64,000 nucleotides of DNA from a beta proteobacterium L13 (GCA_000335715.1 AMYZ01000011.1:1-64000), one strand, 5' to 3'; shown: positions 44,694-57,176, counted from the first letter of the stretch. Notes: generated from the letters alone by a model not told the origin. A program made the numbers and translations.

Positions 44694-45892
44694 CATGCTG
44701 CCTGCTGGTACGCCGCCGCAGTTGCGGCTGGCTGGCGCTGGCGGTGTGCCAGCCACACAAAGCCGGCGCCCAGCAGCGACAGCGCCATCATTACCACCAG
44801 CAGCGCGTCCGGTGGCCAGCGCAGCAGCACCATGCCGGCCAGCACCGGGCTGATGGCGCCACCGGCCTGGGCCAGGTTTTGCGCGCCGTAGTAGCTGCCG
44901 CGCAGGTGTTCCGGCGCGATGGCGTCGATGTACAGGTACTCGGCCGGCACCAGCAGGATCTCGCCCAGCGTAAACACCACCATCCAGCCCGCCCACACCC
45001 ACAGGCTATCGCTCAGCGCACAGCCGGCCAGCCCTGCCGCCAGCAGCAGCGACGACGCCATGATCCAGCGCAGCAGCGTGTGCGGCCGCAGCAGCTTGCC
45101 CAGCGGGTACTGCAGCAGCACCACGGTCAGCGAGTTGGTGGTAATCAGCACCGACATCCAGCGCAGCACCTCGGCGTCGCTGCGCGTCTGTAGCAGGTAC
45201 AGCGCCAGGTAGTCGGAAAAGCGCGCCTGCACCACGCAGGCCAGCAGGCTGCCGATGGTGAACAGGATCAGCGTGCGGTCGCGGCGCAGCAGCTGCAGCG
45301 TGGCGGCAAAGTCCGGCGCCGGTGCGGCGGATGCAGCGGCCAACCTGCCGGTAGGCAGGCCACGCAGCAGTGGCAGGCAGGCCAGCACCAGCGCTGCTGC
45401 CAGCCAGAACGCCAGTGCCGGGCGGGTGGCGGCCACCAGGCTGGCCAGTAGCGGCCCGGTGGCATAGCCCACATTGGCCAGCGTGTAGCGCAGTGAAAAA
45501 GCGCGGCTGCGTTCGGCCGGCGGCAACAGCGCCGCCAGCATTGCCTTCAGCGTGATGCCGAACAGCACCAGCGCGCTTTCGGTTAGCAGCAGCGCGCCAG
45601 CCGCGGCCAAGGGTTGGCGGCAGAACGGTAGCAGGGCAAAGCCCGCCGCCATCAGCAGCAGCGCAGCCAGTAGCAGCCGGCGCGGTGCCAGCCGGTCGAC
45701 CAGATAGCCGGCGTACAGGCTGCCCAGCGTGGCCAGCAACAGCACGCCGCCCAGCAGCAGGCCGATGTCGCGGGGGCCCAGCGCCAGCTGGCGGCCCAGG
45801 GTGAGTACCAGCAGCGGCGACACCAGCGCACGCGCCACCGACAGGCCAAAGCCGCACGCCAGCAGGCGGCGTACGGTTGCAGGAAAAGCCAT
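44693..45892 (-). CDS. MFS transporter (MdtH/sugar-efflux-like) beside an SgrR-type regulator
   Basis: The 399-residue inner-membrane protein has twelve hydrophobic segments and the motif A-like GYLVDRLAPRRLLLAALL. The start is ATG 45892 behind AAGGAG. It is divergent from an SgrR-family gene across about 106 nt. In E. coli, sgrR neighbours the sugar-efflux MFS gene setA, so the arrangement may serve efflux of phosphorylatable sugars or analogs. The substrate is not shown. Confidence 0.85.
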   Translation of the reverse strand: MAFPATVRRLLACGFGLSVARALVSPLLVLTLGRQLALGPRDIGLLLGGVLLLATLGSLYAGYLVDRLAPRRLLLAALLLMAAGFALLPFCRQPLAAAGALLLTESALVLFGITLKAMLAALLPPAERSRAFSLRYTLANVGYATGPLLASLVAATRPALAFWLAAALVLACLPLLRGLPTGRLAAASAAPAPDFAATLQLLRRDRTLILFTIGSLLACVVQARFSDYLALYLLQTRSDAEVLRWMSVLITTNSLTVVLLQYPLGKLLRPHTLLRWIMASSLLLAAGLAGCALSDSLWVWAGWMVVFTLGEILLVPAEYLYIDAIAPEHLRGSYYGAQNLAQAGGAISPVLAGMVLLRWPPDALLVVMMALSLLGAGFVWLAHRQRQPAATAAAYQQAA

Positions 45893-45998
45893 GATGCAGC
45901 TCCTTGTGGATGATGGTGTCAGTGTGCAAGTAAAAGGTGAAGTCAAAAACGGAAGCTTGCCTCATAATTTGCATCCCCTTTTTGCGAGCCCCTCCGCC

Positions 45999-47669
45999 AT
46001 GCGCCTGCACGAGCAATACCGGCTGCTGCAACAGCACTACGGCGAGCAGCCGGTCAGCCCCGGCGTGGCCGAGCTGGCGGCGCTGCTGGCGTGCAGCCCG
46101 CGCAATGTGCGCTTGCAACTGGCCAAGATGCAGCAGCAGGGCTGGCTGGCGTGGCAGCCGGGGCGCGGCCGCGGCCATCGGTCGGTGTTGCAGTGCCTGC
46201 AACCGCCGCAAGACCTGCAATGGCAGCGCACCCACCGCCTGCTGCAGCGTGGCGAGCTGGAACAGGCCTTCGCCAGCCTGCCGCCCGACGGGCGCAGCCA
46301 GCTAATGGCTCAGCTGCCGGCCTACCTGGGCGCCAGCGCCAACCGCCGCCAGTTGCGTATACCCATTCATCGCCCGCTGGCCACGCTGGACCCGCTACAC
46401 GTTACCAGCCGGCTGGAAGCGCACCTGGTGCGCCAGGTGTTCGACCGGCTGTGCGGTTTTGACATCGCCAGCCAGAGCTTGCTGCCAGCGCTGGCGCACA
46501 GCTGGCAGGCCGACGCCAGCGCCAGGCAATGGCGTTTCTGGCTGCGGCCCGGCGTGCAGTTTCACGACGGCAGCCCGCTGGACGCGTGGGCGGTGGCAGC
46601 CAGCGTGCAGCGCCTGCACGAGCAGGCCGGGCCGTGGATGCAGCAATACCGTGGCCTGCGCGCCATCCGCGTGCACGACGCGCTGTCACTGAGTTTCGAG
46701 CTGGCCGACACCGACTGGCTGTGGCCGCAGCGGCTGATTACCGCCAACGCGTCCATCGTGCCGGTGCGCCGTGGCGACGATTTTGCGCAGCTGCCGGTGG
46801 GCAGCGGCCCGTTTCGCGTTGCCCGCCACAGCGCGCAGCGGCTGAGCCTGGAGGCCAACCTGCGTTACTACCGCGAGCGCCCCTTGCTGGATGGCATCGA
46901 CCTGTGGGTGCTGGCGGCACCGGCCGGCGCCGACTTTCACCTGCGGCTGGACCAGCCGGTAAGCGGGCGCAGCCAGCCGCTGCAGTCGGCGTGTACCTAT
47001 CTGCTGGCCAACACGCGGCGGCCTTGGTGCCGCGACAACGCCCGCCGCCGCGCCCTGCTGCACTGGCTGTCGCAACCACCGCTGGTGGTGCCGGATGATC
47101 CGTTGCGTGTGCCGGCCAGCGGCCTGCTGCCGGACTGGCGCCAGCCTGGTGTGTTGCCTGCCGCCGCGCCGCTGCCGGCCGGCCAGGTATTGACGCTGGT
47201 CACTTACGAGCTGGCCAGTTTCCAGCCGCTGGCGCAGGCCATTGCCGACAGGTTGGCCGTAGCCGGCGTCGACTTGCGTATCCGCACGCTGGACTACCCG
47301 CGTTACGAGCGTTTTGAAGACTGGTGGGACGACACCGACCTGGTGTTGAGCAGCGAGGTGCTGCACGACGACCGCGACTACAGCTGTTACGAGTGGCTGG
47401 GCGGCAACCCGCTGCTGCGGGCGGCGCTGGGCGAGGGTGGGGCGGCGCGGATGGCAGCGGCGCTGCAGGTGGTGCAGGCCACGCCGGCGCGCGAGGCGCG
47501 CATGCAGGCCTACCAGTGCATTGCCGATTGGCTGGTGGCCGAAGGCTGGCTGTTGCCGCTATCGCACGAGCGGCAAGGCGTGGCGGCCAGCCCCTGTGTG
47601 GGCGGGCTGGCGCTGGGGCTAAACGGCTGGATGGATTTTGCCAGCCTATGGCTGCGCGACGACGGCTAG
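45999..47669 (+). CDS. SgrR-family transcriptional regulator
   Basis: The 556-residue protein fuses an N-terminal winged helix (PGVAELAALLACSPRNVRLQ) to a solute-binding domain of family 5 (about residues 125-500, with FDRLCGFDIASQSLLPALAH and WRFWLRPGVQFHDGSPLDAW), as in SgrR, the regulator of glucose-phosphate stress. No sgrS RNA was recognised. The stop codon TAG ends on the first base of a MITE-like element, so the insertion appears to have rebuilt the stop of this gene. Confidence 0.87.
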   Translation: MRLHEQYRLLQQHYGEQPVSPGVAELAALLACSPRNVRLQLAKMQQQGWLAWQPGRGRGHRSVLQCLQPPQDLQWQRTHRLLQRGELEQAFASLPPDGRSQLMAQLPAYLGASANRRQLRIPIHRPLATLDPLHVTSRLEAHLVRQVFDRLCGFDIASQSLLPALAHSWQADASARQWRFWLRPGVQFHDGSPLDAWAVAASVQRLHEQAGPWMQQYRGLRAIRVHDALSLSFELADTDWLWPQRLITANASIVPVRRGDDFAQLPVGSGPFRVARHSAQRLSLEANLRYYRERPLLDGIDLWVLAAPAGADFHLRLDQPVSGRSQPLQSACTYLLANTRRPWCRDNARRRALLHWLSQPPLVVPDDPLRVPASGLLPDWRQPGVLPAAAPLPAGQVLTLVTYELASFQPLAQAIADRLAVAGVDLRIRTLDYPRYERFEDWWDDTDLVLSSEVLHDDRDYSCYEWLGGNPLLRAALGEGGAARMAAALQVVQATPAREARMQAYQCIADWLVAEGWLLPLSHERQGVAASPCVGGLALGLNGWMDFASLWLRDDG

Positions 47670-47933
47670 GGCCTGTTAACACTATTTCTTGCTGCGGCGC
47701 AGGCTTGAGAAGTTTTCCAATGCCAGGCGGAGGGCGATGCGCTGGGGGTTCCCAGCGCAAGCCTGACAACGCCGCAGTGGGAAGCTTATCGGGCCTGCCC
47801 TTCGGGGCGCGCGCCATGCGGGGCACTGCTTTGTCAAACCGTGCTGGCAGAGATCGCCCTGCTGCGCCCGGTTTTTCGCGCATTGCCGCCGCCTGACAAG
47901 CACCGCCGCATCAAAAATAGCGTTAACAGGCCC
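47669..47933. mobile_element. MITE-like element (265 bp) with TA target duplication
   Basis: The termini are imperfect inverted repeats of about 30 bp starting GGGCCTGTTAAC[A/G]CTATTT on each side. They are flanked by TA at 47667-47668 and 47934-47935. The interior is GC-rich, with no credible gene (the minus-strand open frame is low-quality). The TA duplication fits IS630/Tc1 or some IS5-group elements, so the element is probably non-autonomous. The flanks imply an original gene end GGC-TAA-GCC; the insertion changed TAA to TAG without altering the protein. Confidence 0.75.
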
Positions 47934-47950
47934 TAAGCCGCCCGCCGGCT

Positions 47951-47981
47951 GCGGCCAACTACGCAGTGTATGGTTGGCCGC
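47951..47981. repeat. Facing pair of the GTTGGCCGC repeat between convergent genes
   Basis: GCGGCCAAC and GTTGGCCGC lie 13 nt apart, a perfect 9-bp stem between the MITE-like element and the convergent SDR gene. With the MITE it accounts for the whole 321-nt spacer. It is likely a transcription terminator for one or both sides. Confidence 0.7.
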
Positions 47982-47990
47982 AATTGCCAC

Positions 47991-48590
47991 TTATTTCACG
48001 CGGTACACCTGGCCGCTGTGCGCGCCTTCCACGCTCTTGCTGAACGCCAGCGCGGCACGGGCGGCCGGTACCGGCTCGAAGCCGCGAAAGAACGGCGCGT
48101 ACACCGGCATCGACTCCACCAGCACGCCGGGGCTCACCACATTGATGCGCAGGCCGCGCGGCAGCTCGATGGCGGCGGCGCGGGCAAAGCCTTCCAGCGC
48201 TGCGTTCACCATGCTGGCCCCGCTGCCGGCCACGATGGGCTCGTCGGCCAACACGCCGCTGGTAAGGGTAAAGCTGCCGCCGTCGTTGAGGCGGCGCTGG
48301 CCGGCCAGCACCAGGTTCACCTGGCCCATCAGCTTGTCGTCCAGGCCTACGCGGTAGTGCTCGGGGCGGAAGTCGGCCAGCGGGGCAAAGTGCACGTTGC
48401 CGGCGGCGCTGACCACGGCGTCCAGCGGGCCGGCGGCGTCGTACAGCGCTTCCACGCTGGCCATGTCGGCCAGGTTGACGCGCAGCGTGCCGCTGTTGCG
48501 GCCGGCGGTGATGATGTCATGACGTTGGCCCAGCTCGGCGGCGACGGCTTGGCCCAGGGTGCCGTGGGCACCAATCAGCAAGATACGCAT
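47991..48590 (-). CDS. Short-chain dehydrogenase/reductase (small SDR)
   Basis: The 199-residue Rossmann-fold protein has the nucleotide-binding GAHGTLGQAVA and VSAAGNVHF. The usual YxxxK catalytic site is replaced by SGASMVNAALEGFARA, as in small SDR-like proteins whose activity is unclear. RINVVSPGVLVESM follows. It is divergent from the LysR gene at 48668 across 77 nt, so that protein is the likely regulator. Confidence 0.82.
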   Translation of the reverse strand: MRILLIGAHGTLGQAVAAELGQRHDIITAGRNSGTLRVNLADMASVEALYDAAGPLDAVVSAAGNVHFAPLADFRPEHYRVGLDDKLMGQVNLVLAGQRRLNDGGSFTLTSGVLADEPIVAGSGASMVNAALEGFARAAAIELPRGLRINVVSPGVLVESMPVYAPFFRGFEPVPAARAALAFSKSVEGAHSGQVYRVK

Positions 48591-48667
48591 GGTATGTTTC
48601 CTTGTGCTTGTTTACGTATCACCATGTTATCTTGCCAGCTTGGCGCGATAATCCGGGTAAAAGTGGA

Positions 48668-49624
48668 ATGACTGTCAACCTGAAGAAAACAATTGACCTG
48701 ATCAGCGAAGCGCAGCAGCTGCAATGGGCGATGGCGTTTACCGCCGTGGTGGAAGAGGGCAGCTTTACCGCCGCCGCGCAGCGCATGGGGGTGAGCAAGG
48801 CGCTGCTGAGCCGCCAGGTGCGGCAGCTGGAGCAGGCGCTGGATGCGCAGCTGCTGTACCGCACCACGCGCCGTTTGCTGCTCACCGATGCGGGCGAGCT
48901 ATACCTGGGCCATTGCCGCGACTGGCTGCTGCGCGTGCAGTCGGCGCGCCAGGCGCTGGCCGAGCTGCGCGAGGAGGTGGCCGGCCGGCTGCGGCTAACG
49001 GTACCCACCAGCTTTGGCGGCGTGTTCATGGCGCAGGCCATGCTGGCTTTGCGCCAGCAGTATCCGGCGCTGGAGGTAGAGCTGGAACTGTCGGCGCGGC
49101 CGCACGACCTGGAAGCCGAAGGCTTCGACCTGGCCATCCGCGCCAATATCAGCCCGCCAGAGCGGCTGGTGGCGCGGCCACTGGCCGAGGTGGCGGACTG
49201 GCTGGTGGCGGCACCGGCCTATCTGGCCGGCAAGACGCTGCCGCAGGTACCTGCCGACCTGGCTGCCCACTCCTGCCTATGCAACAGCCATTTCAGCCAC
49301 GGTCGGCAATGGGCGTTTCATCGTGATGGCGAGCTGGCCAGCGTGGCGGTGAGTGCACCGCTGCTGGCCAACGACTACAACCTGCTGCGCAATTTTGCCC
49401 TGCAAGGCGCCGGCATTGCCCGCTTGCCTAGTTATCTGGTGGCGCCGGACGTGGCCGCCGGGCGGCTGCAGCGGCTGTTGCCGCAGTGGCACGGCCGTGG
49501 CCAGAGCCTGTACCTGGTCTACCCGCAGCGCCTGCCGCAGCCAGCGCGGGTGCGCGCGCTGGTGGCGTTTTTGCAGCAATGGTTTGCTGCGCCGGAACAG
49601 GCTGCGCTACTGGGCCAGGCCTGA
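48668..49624 (+). CDS. LysR-family transcriptional regulator, divergent from the SDR gene
   Basis: The 318-residue LysR protein has the helix-turn-helix FTAVVEEGSFTAAAQRMGVS and AQLLYRTTRRLLLTDAGELY, and the effector domain VELELSARPHDLEAEGFDLA. It belongs to the CrgA-like subgroup. The start is ATG 48668, preceded by AAGTGGA. It faces the SDR gene and probably controls it. It is convergent with the next LysR gene. Confidence 0.86.
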   Translation: MTVNLKKTIDLISEAQQLQWAMAFTAVVEEGSFTAAAQRMGVSKALLSRQVRQLEQALDAQLLYRTTRRLLLTDAGELYLGHCRDWLLRVQSARQALAELREEVAGRLRLTVPTSFGGVFMAQAMLALRQQYPALEVELELSARPHDLEAEGFDLAIRANISPPERLVARPLAEVADWLVAAPAYLAGKTLPQVPADLAAHSCLCNSHFSHGRQWAFHRDGELASVAVSAPLLANDYNLLRNFALQGAGIARLPSYLVAPDVAAGRLQRLLPQWHGRGQSLYLVYPQRLPQPARVRALVAFLQQWFAAPEQAALLGQA

Positions 49625-49656
49625 TCCTGGCCGCCGCAATGGCCATGCGGCCAACC

Positions 49657-50616
49657 TTAGCGCATGAAACAGGCGTCCTCATCGCCCCTGGCCGCGTAGC
49701 CTGCCTGCAGATTGGAAAAATCCATATCGCCAAAACTGTCGGTGAGGAAGTCCAGCAAACTGCGCACTGAAGGCAGCATGCCCTGGCGCGAGGGGAAAAG
49801 CGCAAACACCACCGCTTCCTGCGGCTGCCAGTCATCCAGTACCGGCACCAGCAAGCCTTGCTGCAAGTCCTTGAAACACACCAGCAAGGGCAGCTGGGCA
49901 ATGCCGCCGTGCTCCAGCGCGCAGCGGCGTATGGTGATGACGTCGTCGGTGACCAGCCGCGGCCGGTGGCTGATGGTAGCGTTTTGCCCTGCCGGCCCTT
50001 GCAGCTGCCATTGGTAGCTGCGCGCCTGTGGCCCCCAGTACAAGCTGGGCAAACCGGCCAGATCATCGATGCCGCCGGGGCGGCCATGGCTGGCCAGCAG
50101 GTTTGGGCTGGCTACCAGCACCTGCGGGCTGCGCGATAGCCGCTTCATTACCAGGTTGCTGTCTTCAAAGGGCGGCGTTTTCACCAGCAGGGCGATATCC
50201 AGCCCTTCCCGCGTTACGTCTACCTCGCGGTTGGTGCTGTCGATCTGTACTTTTACCAGCGGGTAACGCGCCATATAACGCGAGATCATGCCGGCCACCA
50301 CAAAATTGAGCAGGGCGGTGGGGCAGCTTATCCGTATCGTGCCTTGCGGCTCGATGTGCTGCCGGGCTATGGCGGCCTGTGCGGCTTCGCTGGCCTGCAA
50401 CACTTGCTGGCAATGCCCGTAAAAGGCGTGGCCGGCGTCGGTGAGGGCAAAGTGGCGCGGGCTGCGGTTGATCAGGCGGGCGGACAGGTGGGTTTCCAGC
50501 TGGCGGATGCTGCGGCTGAGGCGCGACGTGGGTACGCCGGTAGCGCGGCTGGCAGCGTTATAGCCGCCGTGGTCAACGACTTGCACAAAGTAAAACAGCG
50601 CATTCAGGTCCAGCAT
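49657..50616 (-). CDS. LysR-family transcriptional regulator
   Basis: The 319-residue LysR protein has the helix-turn-helix FVQVVDHGGYNAASRATGVP and ARLINRSPRHFALTDAGHAFYGHC, in the style of CrgA-type regulators of quinone, NAD(P)H or electrophile stress genes. It lies divergent from hchA at a distance of about 237 nt, so the Hsp31-type glyoxalase is a candidate target. Confidence 0.85.
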   Translation of the reverse strand: MLDLNALFYFVQVVDHGGYNAASRATGVPTSRLSRSIRQLETHLSARLINRSPRHFALTDAGHAFYGHCQQVLQASEAAQAAIARQHIEPQGTIRISCPTALLNFVVAGMISRYMARYPLVKVQIDSTNREVDVTREGLDIALLVKTPPFEDSNLVMKRLSRSPQVLVASPNLLASHGRPGGIDDLAGLPSLYWGPQARSYQWQLQGPAGQNATISHRPRLVTDDVITIRRCALEHGGIAQLPLLVCFKDLQQGLLVPVLDDWQPQEAVVFALFPSRQGMLPSVRSLLDFLTDSFGDMDFSNLQAGYAARGDEDACFMR

Positions 50617-50853
50617 GGTGTGGGTACGGTGGGAATCGAATCAAGGCGTTACGCTACCGCATCCGGCCCCTTGTTGTCAGTGCCGACACCTGTTGCACCG
50701 GTGAAACGCTACATTGCAATTTTCAACTCGCTTTGCAAGCAGTTTGTGGCGTAGCTTATTTATGCCGCCAGGCAACCGGGCAGGGCAAGATACCCGTCAC
50801 GGTTGTTGTTGCGCGTGGCAAGGTGCAGACCAATCCAACACAAAGGCCCTGAC

Positions 50854-51738
50854 ATGACAACCGCAGTCAATGAACTGAGCAAGGCACCCGTACCCGACCG
50901 TGCCGAAGAGAATGCCTTCTTCCCGTCGCCGTATTCGCTAAGCCTGTATACCGCACCCAAGACTGACTTTGACGGCACCGTCTACCCGCAGCCCTACACC
51001 GGCAAAAAGTGGAAAGTGCTGATGGTGGCCACCGACGAGCGCTACGTGCTGCTGCAGAACGGCACCATGTTTTCTACCGGCAACCACCCGGTGGAAACGC
51101 TGCTGCCGATGTACCACCTGGACAGCGCCGGCTTCGACATCGAGGTAGCCACCCTGTCCGGCAACCCGGTGAAGTTCGAAATGTGGGCGATGCCGGCAGA
51201 AGACGAAACGGTGAAAGCCACCTACCACAAGTACCGTGAGCAATTCAAACAGCCGCGCAAGCTGTCTGATGTGATGGCCGAGCACTTACATGGCGACTCG
51301 CCCTATATCGCGGTGTTCGTGCCGGGTGGGCACGGCGCGCTGGTGGGTATTCCCGATAGCCTGGAAGTGAAGGCGCTACTGCAGTGGGCCATGGCCAATG
51401 ACAAGTACGTCATTACACTGTGCCACGGCCCCGCCTGTTTGCTGGCGCCGGCGCTGGGCGAAAGCGCCGATAGCTACATCTATAAAGGCTACAAGATCTG
51501 CGTGTTCCCCGACGCGCTGGACCAGGGCGCCAATGTGGATATCGGCTACATGCCGGGCCAGCTGCGCTGGCCGCTGGCGGCGCGGTTGGCTGAGCTGGGG
51601 GTGGAAGTGCTGAACGAGGGTATCAGCGGCCAGTGCTACCAGGACCGCAAGCTGATTACCGGCGACAGCCCGCTGGCAGCCAATAATCTGGGCAAGCTGG
51701 CGGCGCAGGCGCTGCTGGCCGAGGCGGCTAAAGCCTAA
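50854..51738 (+). CDS. hchA: Hsp31-type glyoxalase III / protein deglycase HchA
   Basis: The 294-residue DJ-1/PfpI-superfamily protein has the full-length HchA pattern. The N-terminal region [18 protein letters not shown] is followed by [19 protein letters not shown]. The nucleophile elbow is [15 protein letters not shown], with the catalytic Cys. The Glu ([10 protein letters not shown] region) and the P1 domain [16 protein letters not shown] follow. It detoxifies methylglyoxal and acts as a chaperone. A facing repeat pair follows as its terminator. Confidence 0.93.
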   Translation: MTTAVNELSKAPVPDRAEENAFFPSPYSLSLYTAPKTDFDGTVYPQPYTGKKWKVLMVATDERYVLLQNGTMFSTGNHPVETLLPMYHLDSAGFDIEVATLSGNPVKFEMWAMPAEDETVKATYHKYREQFKQPRKLSDVMAEHLHGDSPYIAVFVPGGHGALVGIPDSLEVKALLQWAMANDKYVITLCHGPACLLAPALGESADSYIYKGYKICVFPDALDQGANVDIGYMPGQLRWPLAARLAELGVEVLNEGISGQCYQDRKLITGDSPLAANNLGKLAAQALLAEAAKA

Positions 51739-51755
51739 GCCCTGCCGGCAAAAAC

Positions 51756-51792
51756 AATGCGGCCAACCTGGCAGTACCGGGTTGGTCGCATT
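51756..51792. terminator. Terminator-like hairpin of facing GTTGGCCGC repeats after hchA
   Basis: AATGCGGCCAACC and GGTTGGTCGCATT form a 13-bp stem with one G-T wobble and an 11-nt loop, between the convergent hchA and prpF genes. Confidence 0.7.
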
Positions 51793-51809
51793 GTCATTCG
51801 GGGGCGTGC

Positions 51810-52997
51810 TCAGAACGTATCGCCCGGTACCCGTACCCAGCCTTCCATCAGGATGCGTGCGCTACGGCTCATGACGGCCTTGGTCACCTTCCATTGCCCG
51901 TTTTCCTGCACTGCTTCGGCGCCCACGCGTAGCGTGCCGGACGGGTGGCCAAAGCGCACTGCCTCGCGCGCGCCGCCGCCGGCGGCCAAGTTTACCAGCG
52001 TACCGGGTATAGCCGCCGCGGTGCCGATGGCTACCGCGCAGGTGCCCATCATGGCGTGGTGCAGCTTGCCCATGGACAGCGCCCGTACCAGCAGGTCTAC
52101 ATCGCTAGCGGCAATGGCTTTGCCGCTGGACGCGGTGTAGTCCTGCGGCGGCGCCACAAAGGCGATTTTTGGCGTGTGCTGGCGGGTGGCGGCTTCTTCT
52201 GCGGTTTTGATCAGGCCCATGCGCAGCGCGCCGGCCACGCGAATGGCCTCGAAGCGCTGCAGCGCGGCGGCGTCGCTATTGATGTGCTCGCGCAGCTCGG
52301 TGCCGCTGTAGCCGATGTCGGCCGCGTTGACGAACACGGTGGGGATGCCGGCGCTGATCATGGTGGCGGGCAGGGTGCCGATGCCGGGCACGTCCAGCTG
52401 GTCTACCAGGTTGCCGGTGGGGAACATCGCGCCGCCGTCGTCGCCATCGTCGGACGGATCGAGGAACTCCAGCACGATCTCGGCCGCGGGGAAGGTAACG
52501 CCATCCAGCTCGAAATCGCCGGTTTCCTGCACCTGGCCTTGGCTCACCGGCACGTGGGCGATGATGGTCTTGCCGATATTGGCCTGCCAGATGCGCACGG
52601 TGCAGATGCCATCTTGCGGCACGCGCTCGGGTGCTACCAGGCCGGCGTGAATGGCAAAGGCGCCGGCAGCGGTGGACAGGTTGCCGCAGTTGCCGCTCCA
52701 GTCCACAAACGGTTTGTCGATGGACACCTGGCCGTACAGGTAGTCCACGTCGTGGCCGGGCACGCTGCTTGGGCTCAGGATCACGCACTTGCTGGTGCTG
52801 GAGGTGGCGCCGCCCATGCCGTCGATGTGGGCGCTGTACGGGTCGGGGCTGCCGATGACGCGCAGGAACAGCGCATCGCGCGCCGCGCCAGGCTGCTGGC
52901 AGGCGGCGGGCAGGTCTTGCAGGCGGAAAAACACGCCCTTGCTGGTGCCGCCACGGATATAGGTAGCGGGGATGCGGATCTGGGCCGGGTGAGACAT
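51810..52997 (-). CDS. prpF: 2-methylaconitate isomerase PrpF
   Basis: The 395-residue protein of the diaminopimelate-epimerase-like fold isomerises 2-methylaconitate for the AcnD branch of the methylcitrate cycle. Characteristic segments are PATYIRGGTSKGVFFRLQDL, DGMGGATSSTSKCVIL and DWSGNCGNLSTAAGAFA with the expected Cys. The ATG at 52997 follows GGAG; the longer frame is not supported. It is the last gene of prpB-prpC-acnD-prpF. Confidence 0.94.
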   Translation of the reverse strand: MSHPAQIRIPATYIRGGTSKGVFFRLQDLPAACQQPGAARDALFLRVIGSPDPYSAHIDGMGGATSSTSKCVILSPSSVPGHDVDYLYGQVSIDKPFVDWSGNCGNLSTAAGAFAIHAGLVAPERVPQDGICTVRIWQANIGKTIIAHVPVSQGQVQETGDFELDGVTFPAAEIVLEFLDPSDDGDDGGAMFPTGNLVDQLDVPGIGTLPATMISAGIPTVFVNAADIGYSGTELREHINSDAAALQRFEAIRVAGALRMGLIKTAEEAATRQHTPKIAFVAPPQDYTASSGKAIAASDVDLLVRALSMGKLHHAMMGTCAVAIGTAAAIPGTLVNLAAGGGAREAVRFGHPSGTLRVGAEAVQENGQWKVTKAVMSRSARILMEGWVRVPGDTF

Positions 52998-53066
52998 AGC
53001 CACTCCTGTTGTCTTGATCATCATGATGGCGGCCAATCCGGTCGCCCAGGTTGGCCGCAGCCAGCA

Positions 53067-55685
<2,619 letters not shown>

Positions 55686-56030
55686 GGCGGTGTTTACCGG
55701 CAATGTTTTGGAGGGTGTGTTTCTGGGCTGCAGCATCCATGGCAGCTACGAAAATTCAAAAGCTTTTTGCCACGAAAACCACGAAAACAAAAGCTCACGA
55801 TGGGCGTCCATCCGTTTTGTAGTGATGCAGCTGCTTCTGGCCACGAACCCCACTCAAGAACAAAGAAGTGTCATGCCCAAAGATCCTGATGGCCGTGAAT
55901 GGATGCTATGGCCGCCAGATAAGGCTTGGCATTTCTTTCAGGTTTTCTTTCGTGTTCTTTGGTGGGTTTCGTGGCTAATAAAGCATTAAAGGCTTTGTTT
56001 TATTTCCGTGGGCTTCGTGGCTGGCAGGTG
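55686..56030. repeat. Non-coding spacer with four related GCCACGAA-type repeats
   Basis: The 345-nt gap between acnD and prpC holds four copies of a motif beginning GCCACGAA-A/C-CC-AC: 55769-55788 and 55840-55861 on the plus strand, and 55943-55975 and 56003-56021 on the minus strand. The arms face each other across about 80 nt and could form a large imperfect hairpin. No credible gene is present. It may be an intergenic repeat element or a mobile relic. Confidence 0.55.
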
Positions 56031-57176
56031 TTAACGCTGGGCCAACGGTACGAAGGCCTGGTCTTCCGGGCCGTTGTAGTTGGCCGACGGGCGGATGATC
56101 TTGCCGTCGATGCGCTGTTCGATCACGTGGGCGCTCCAGCCGCTGGTGCGCGCAATGACGAACAGCGGCGTGAACATGGCGGTGGGCACGCCCATCATGT
56201 GGTAGCTGACCGCGCTGAACCAGTCCAGGTTGGGGAACATCTTCTTGATGTCCCACATCACCGATTCCAGGCGCTCGGCAATGTCGTACATCTTGGTGTC
56301 GCCGGCAGCTTTGGACAGCTCGTGCGCCACTTCCTTGATCACTTTGTTGCGCGGGTCGCTGATGGTGTACACCGGGTGGCCAAAGCCGATCACCACTTCC
56401 TTGCGTTCGACGCGGGCGCGGATGTCGGCCTCGGCTTCGTCCGGGCTGTCGTAGCGTTTCTGGACTTCAAAGGCCACTTCATTTGCGCCGCCGTGTTTCG
56501 GGCCGCGCAGCGCGCCGATGGCGCCGGTGATGGCGCTGTGCATGTCGGAGCCGGTACCGGCGATGACACGGGCGGTGAAGGTGGAGGCGTTGAATTCGTG
56601 CTCGGCGTACAGGTTGAGCGAGGTGTGCATGGCGCGTACCCATTGCTCGGACGGTTTCTGGCCGTGCAGCAGGTGCAGGAAGTGGCCGCCGATGCTGTCG
56701 TCGTCGGTTTCTACCTCGATACGCTTGCCGTTGTGGCTGAAGTGGTACCAGTACAGCAGCATGGAGCCCAGGCTGGCCATCAGGCGGTCGGCAATGTCAC
56801 GGGCGCCGGCGATATTGTGGTCGTCTTTTTCCGGCAGCGCGCAGCCCAGGGCCGATACGCCGCTGCGCATTACATCCATCGGGTGGGCGTTGGCCGGCAG
56901 GGCTTCCAGTACCGCTTTCACGGCGGCGGGCAGGCCGCGCAGACTCTTGAGTTTTTTCTTGTAGCCAGTCAGCTCGGCCGGGTTGGGCAGCTTGCCGTGC
57001 ACCAGCAGGTAGGCGACTTCTTCAAATTCACAGTGGGCGGCCAGGTCCAGAATGTCGTAGCCGCGGTAGTGCAGGTCGTTGCCGCTGCGGCCAACGGTGC
57101 ACAGGGCGGTGTTGCCGGCCGCTACGCCGGACAGGGCGACGGATTTTTTCGGTTTGCCAATCACTACTTCACTCAT
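56031..57176 (-). CDS. prpC: 2-methylcitrate synthase PrpC
   Basis: The 381-residue citrate-synthase-family enzyme condenses propionyl-CoA with oxaloacetate. The catalytic His and Asp are in GAMRGLKHGGAN-like [13 protein letters not shown] and in [30 protein letters not shown] near the start and [14 protein letters not shown] are typical of PrpC, and the length fits methylcitrate synthase and not TCA citrate synthase. It lies between prpB and acnD in the same direction. Confidence 0.94.
   Translation of the reverse strand: MSEVVIGKPKKSVALSGVAAGNTALCTVGRSGNDLHYRGYDILDLAAHCEFEEVAYLLVHGKLPNPAELTGYKKKLKSLRGLPAAVKAVLEALPANAHPMDVMRSGVSALGCALPEKDDHNIAGARDIADRLMASLGSMLLYWYHFSHNGKRIEVETDDDSIGGHFLHLLHGQKPSEQWVRAMHTSLNLYAEHEFNASTFTARVIAGTGSDMHSAITGAIGALRGPKHGGANEVAFEVQKRYDSPDEAEADIRARVERKEVVIGFGHPVYTISDPRNKVIKEVAHELSKAAGDTKMYDIAERLESVMWDIKKMFPNLDWFSAVSYHMMGVPTAMFTPLFVIARTSGWSAHVIEQRIDGKIIRPSANYNGPEDQAFVPLAQR

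Noticed and set aside
47682-47990. A 102-codon minus-strand open frame across the MITE-like element
   Set aside because: It runs through both the terminal repeat and the interior with no recognisable motif; the inverted ends explain the sequence better.
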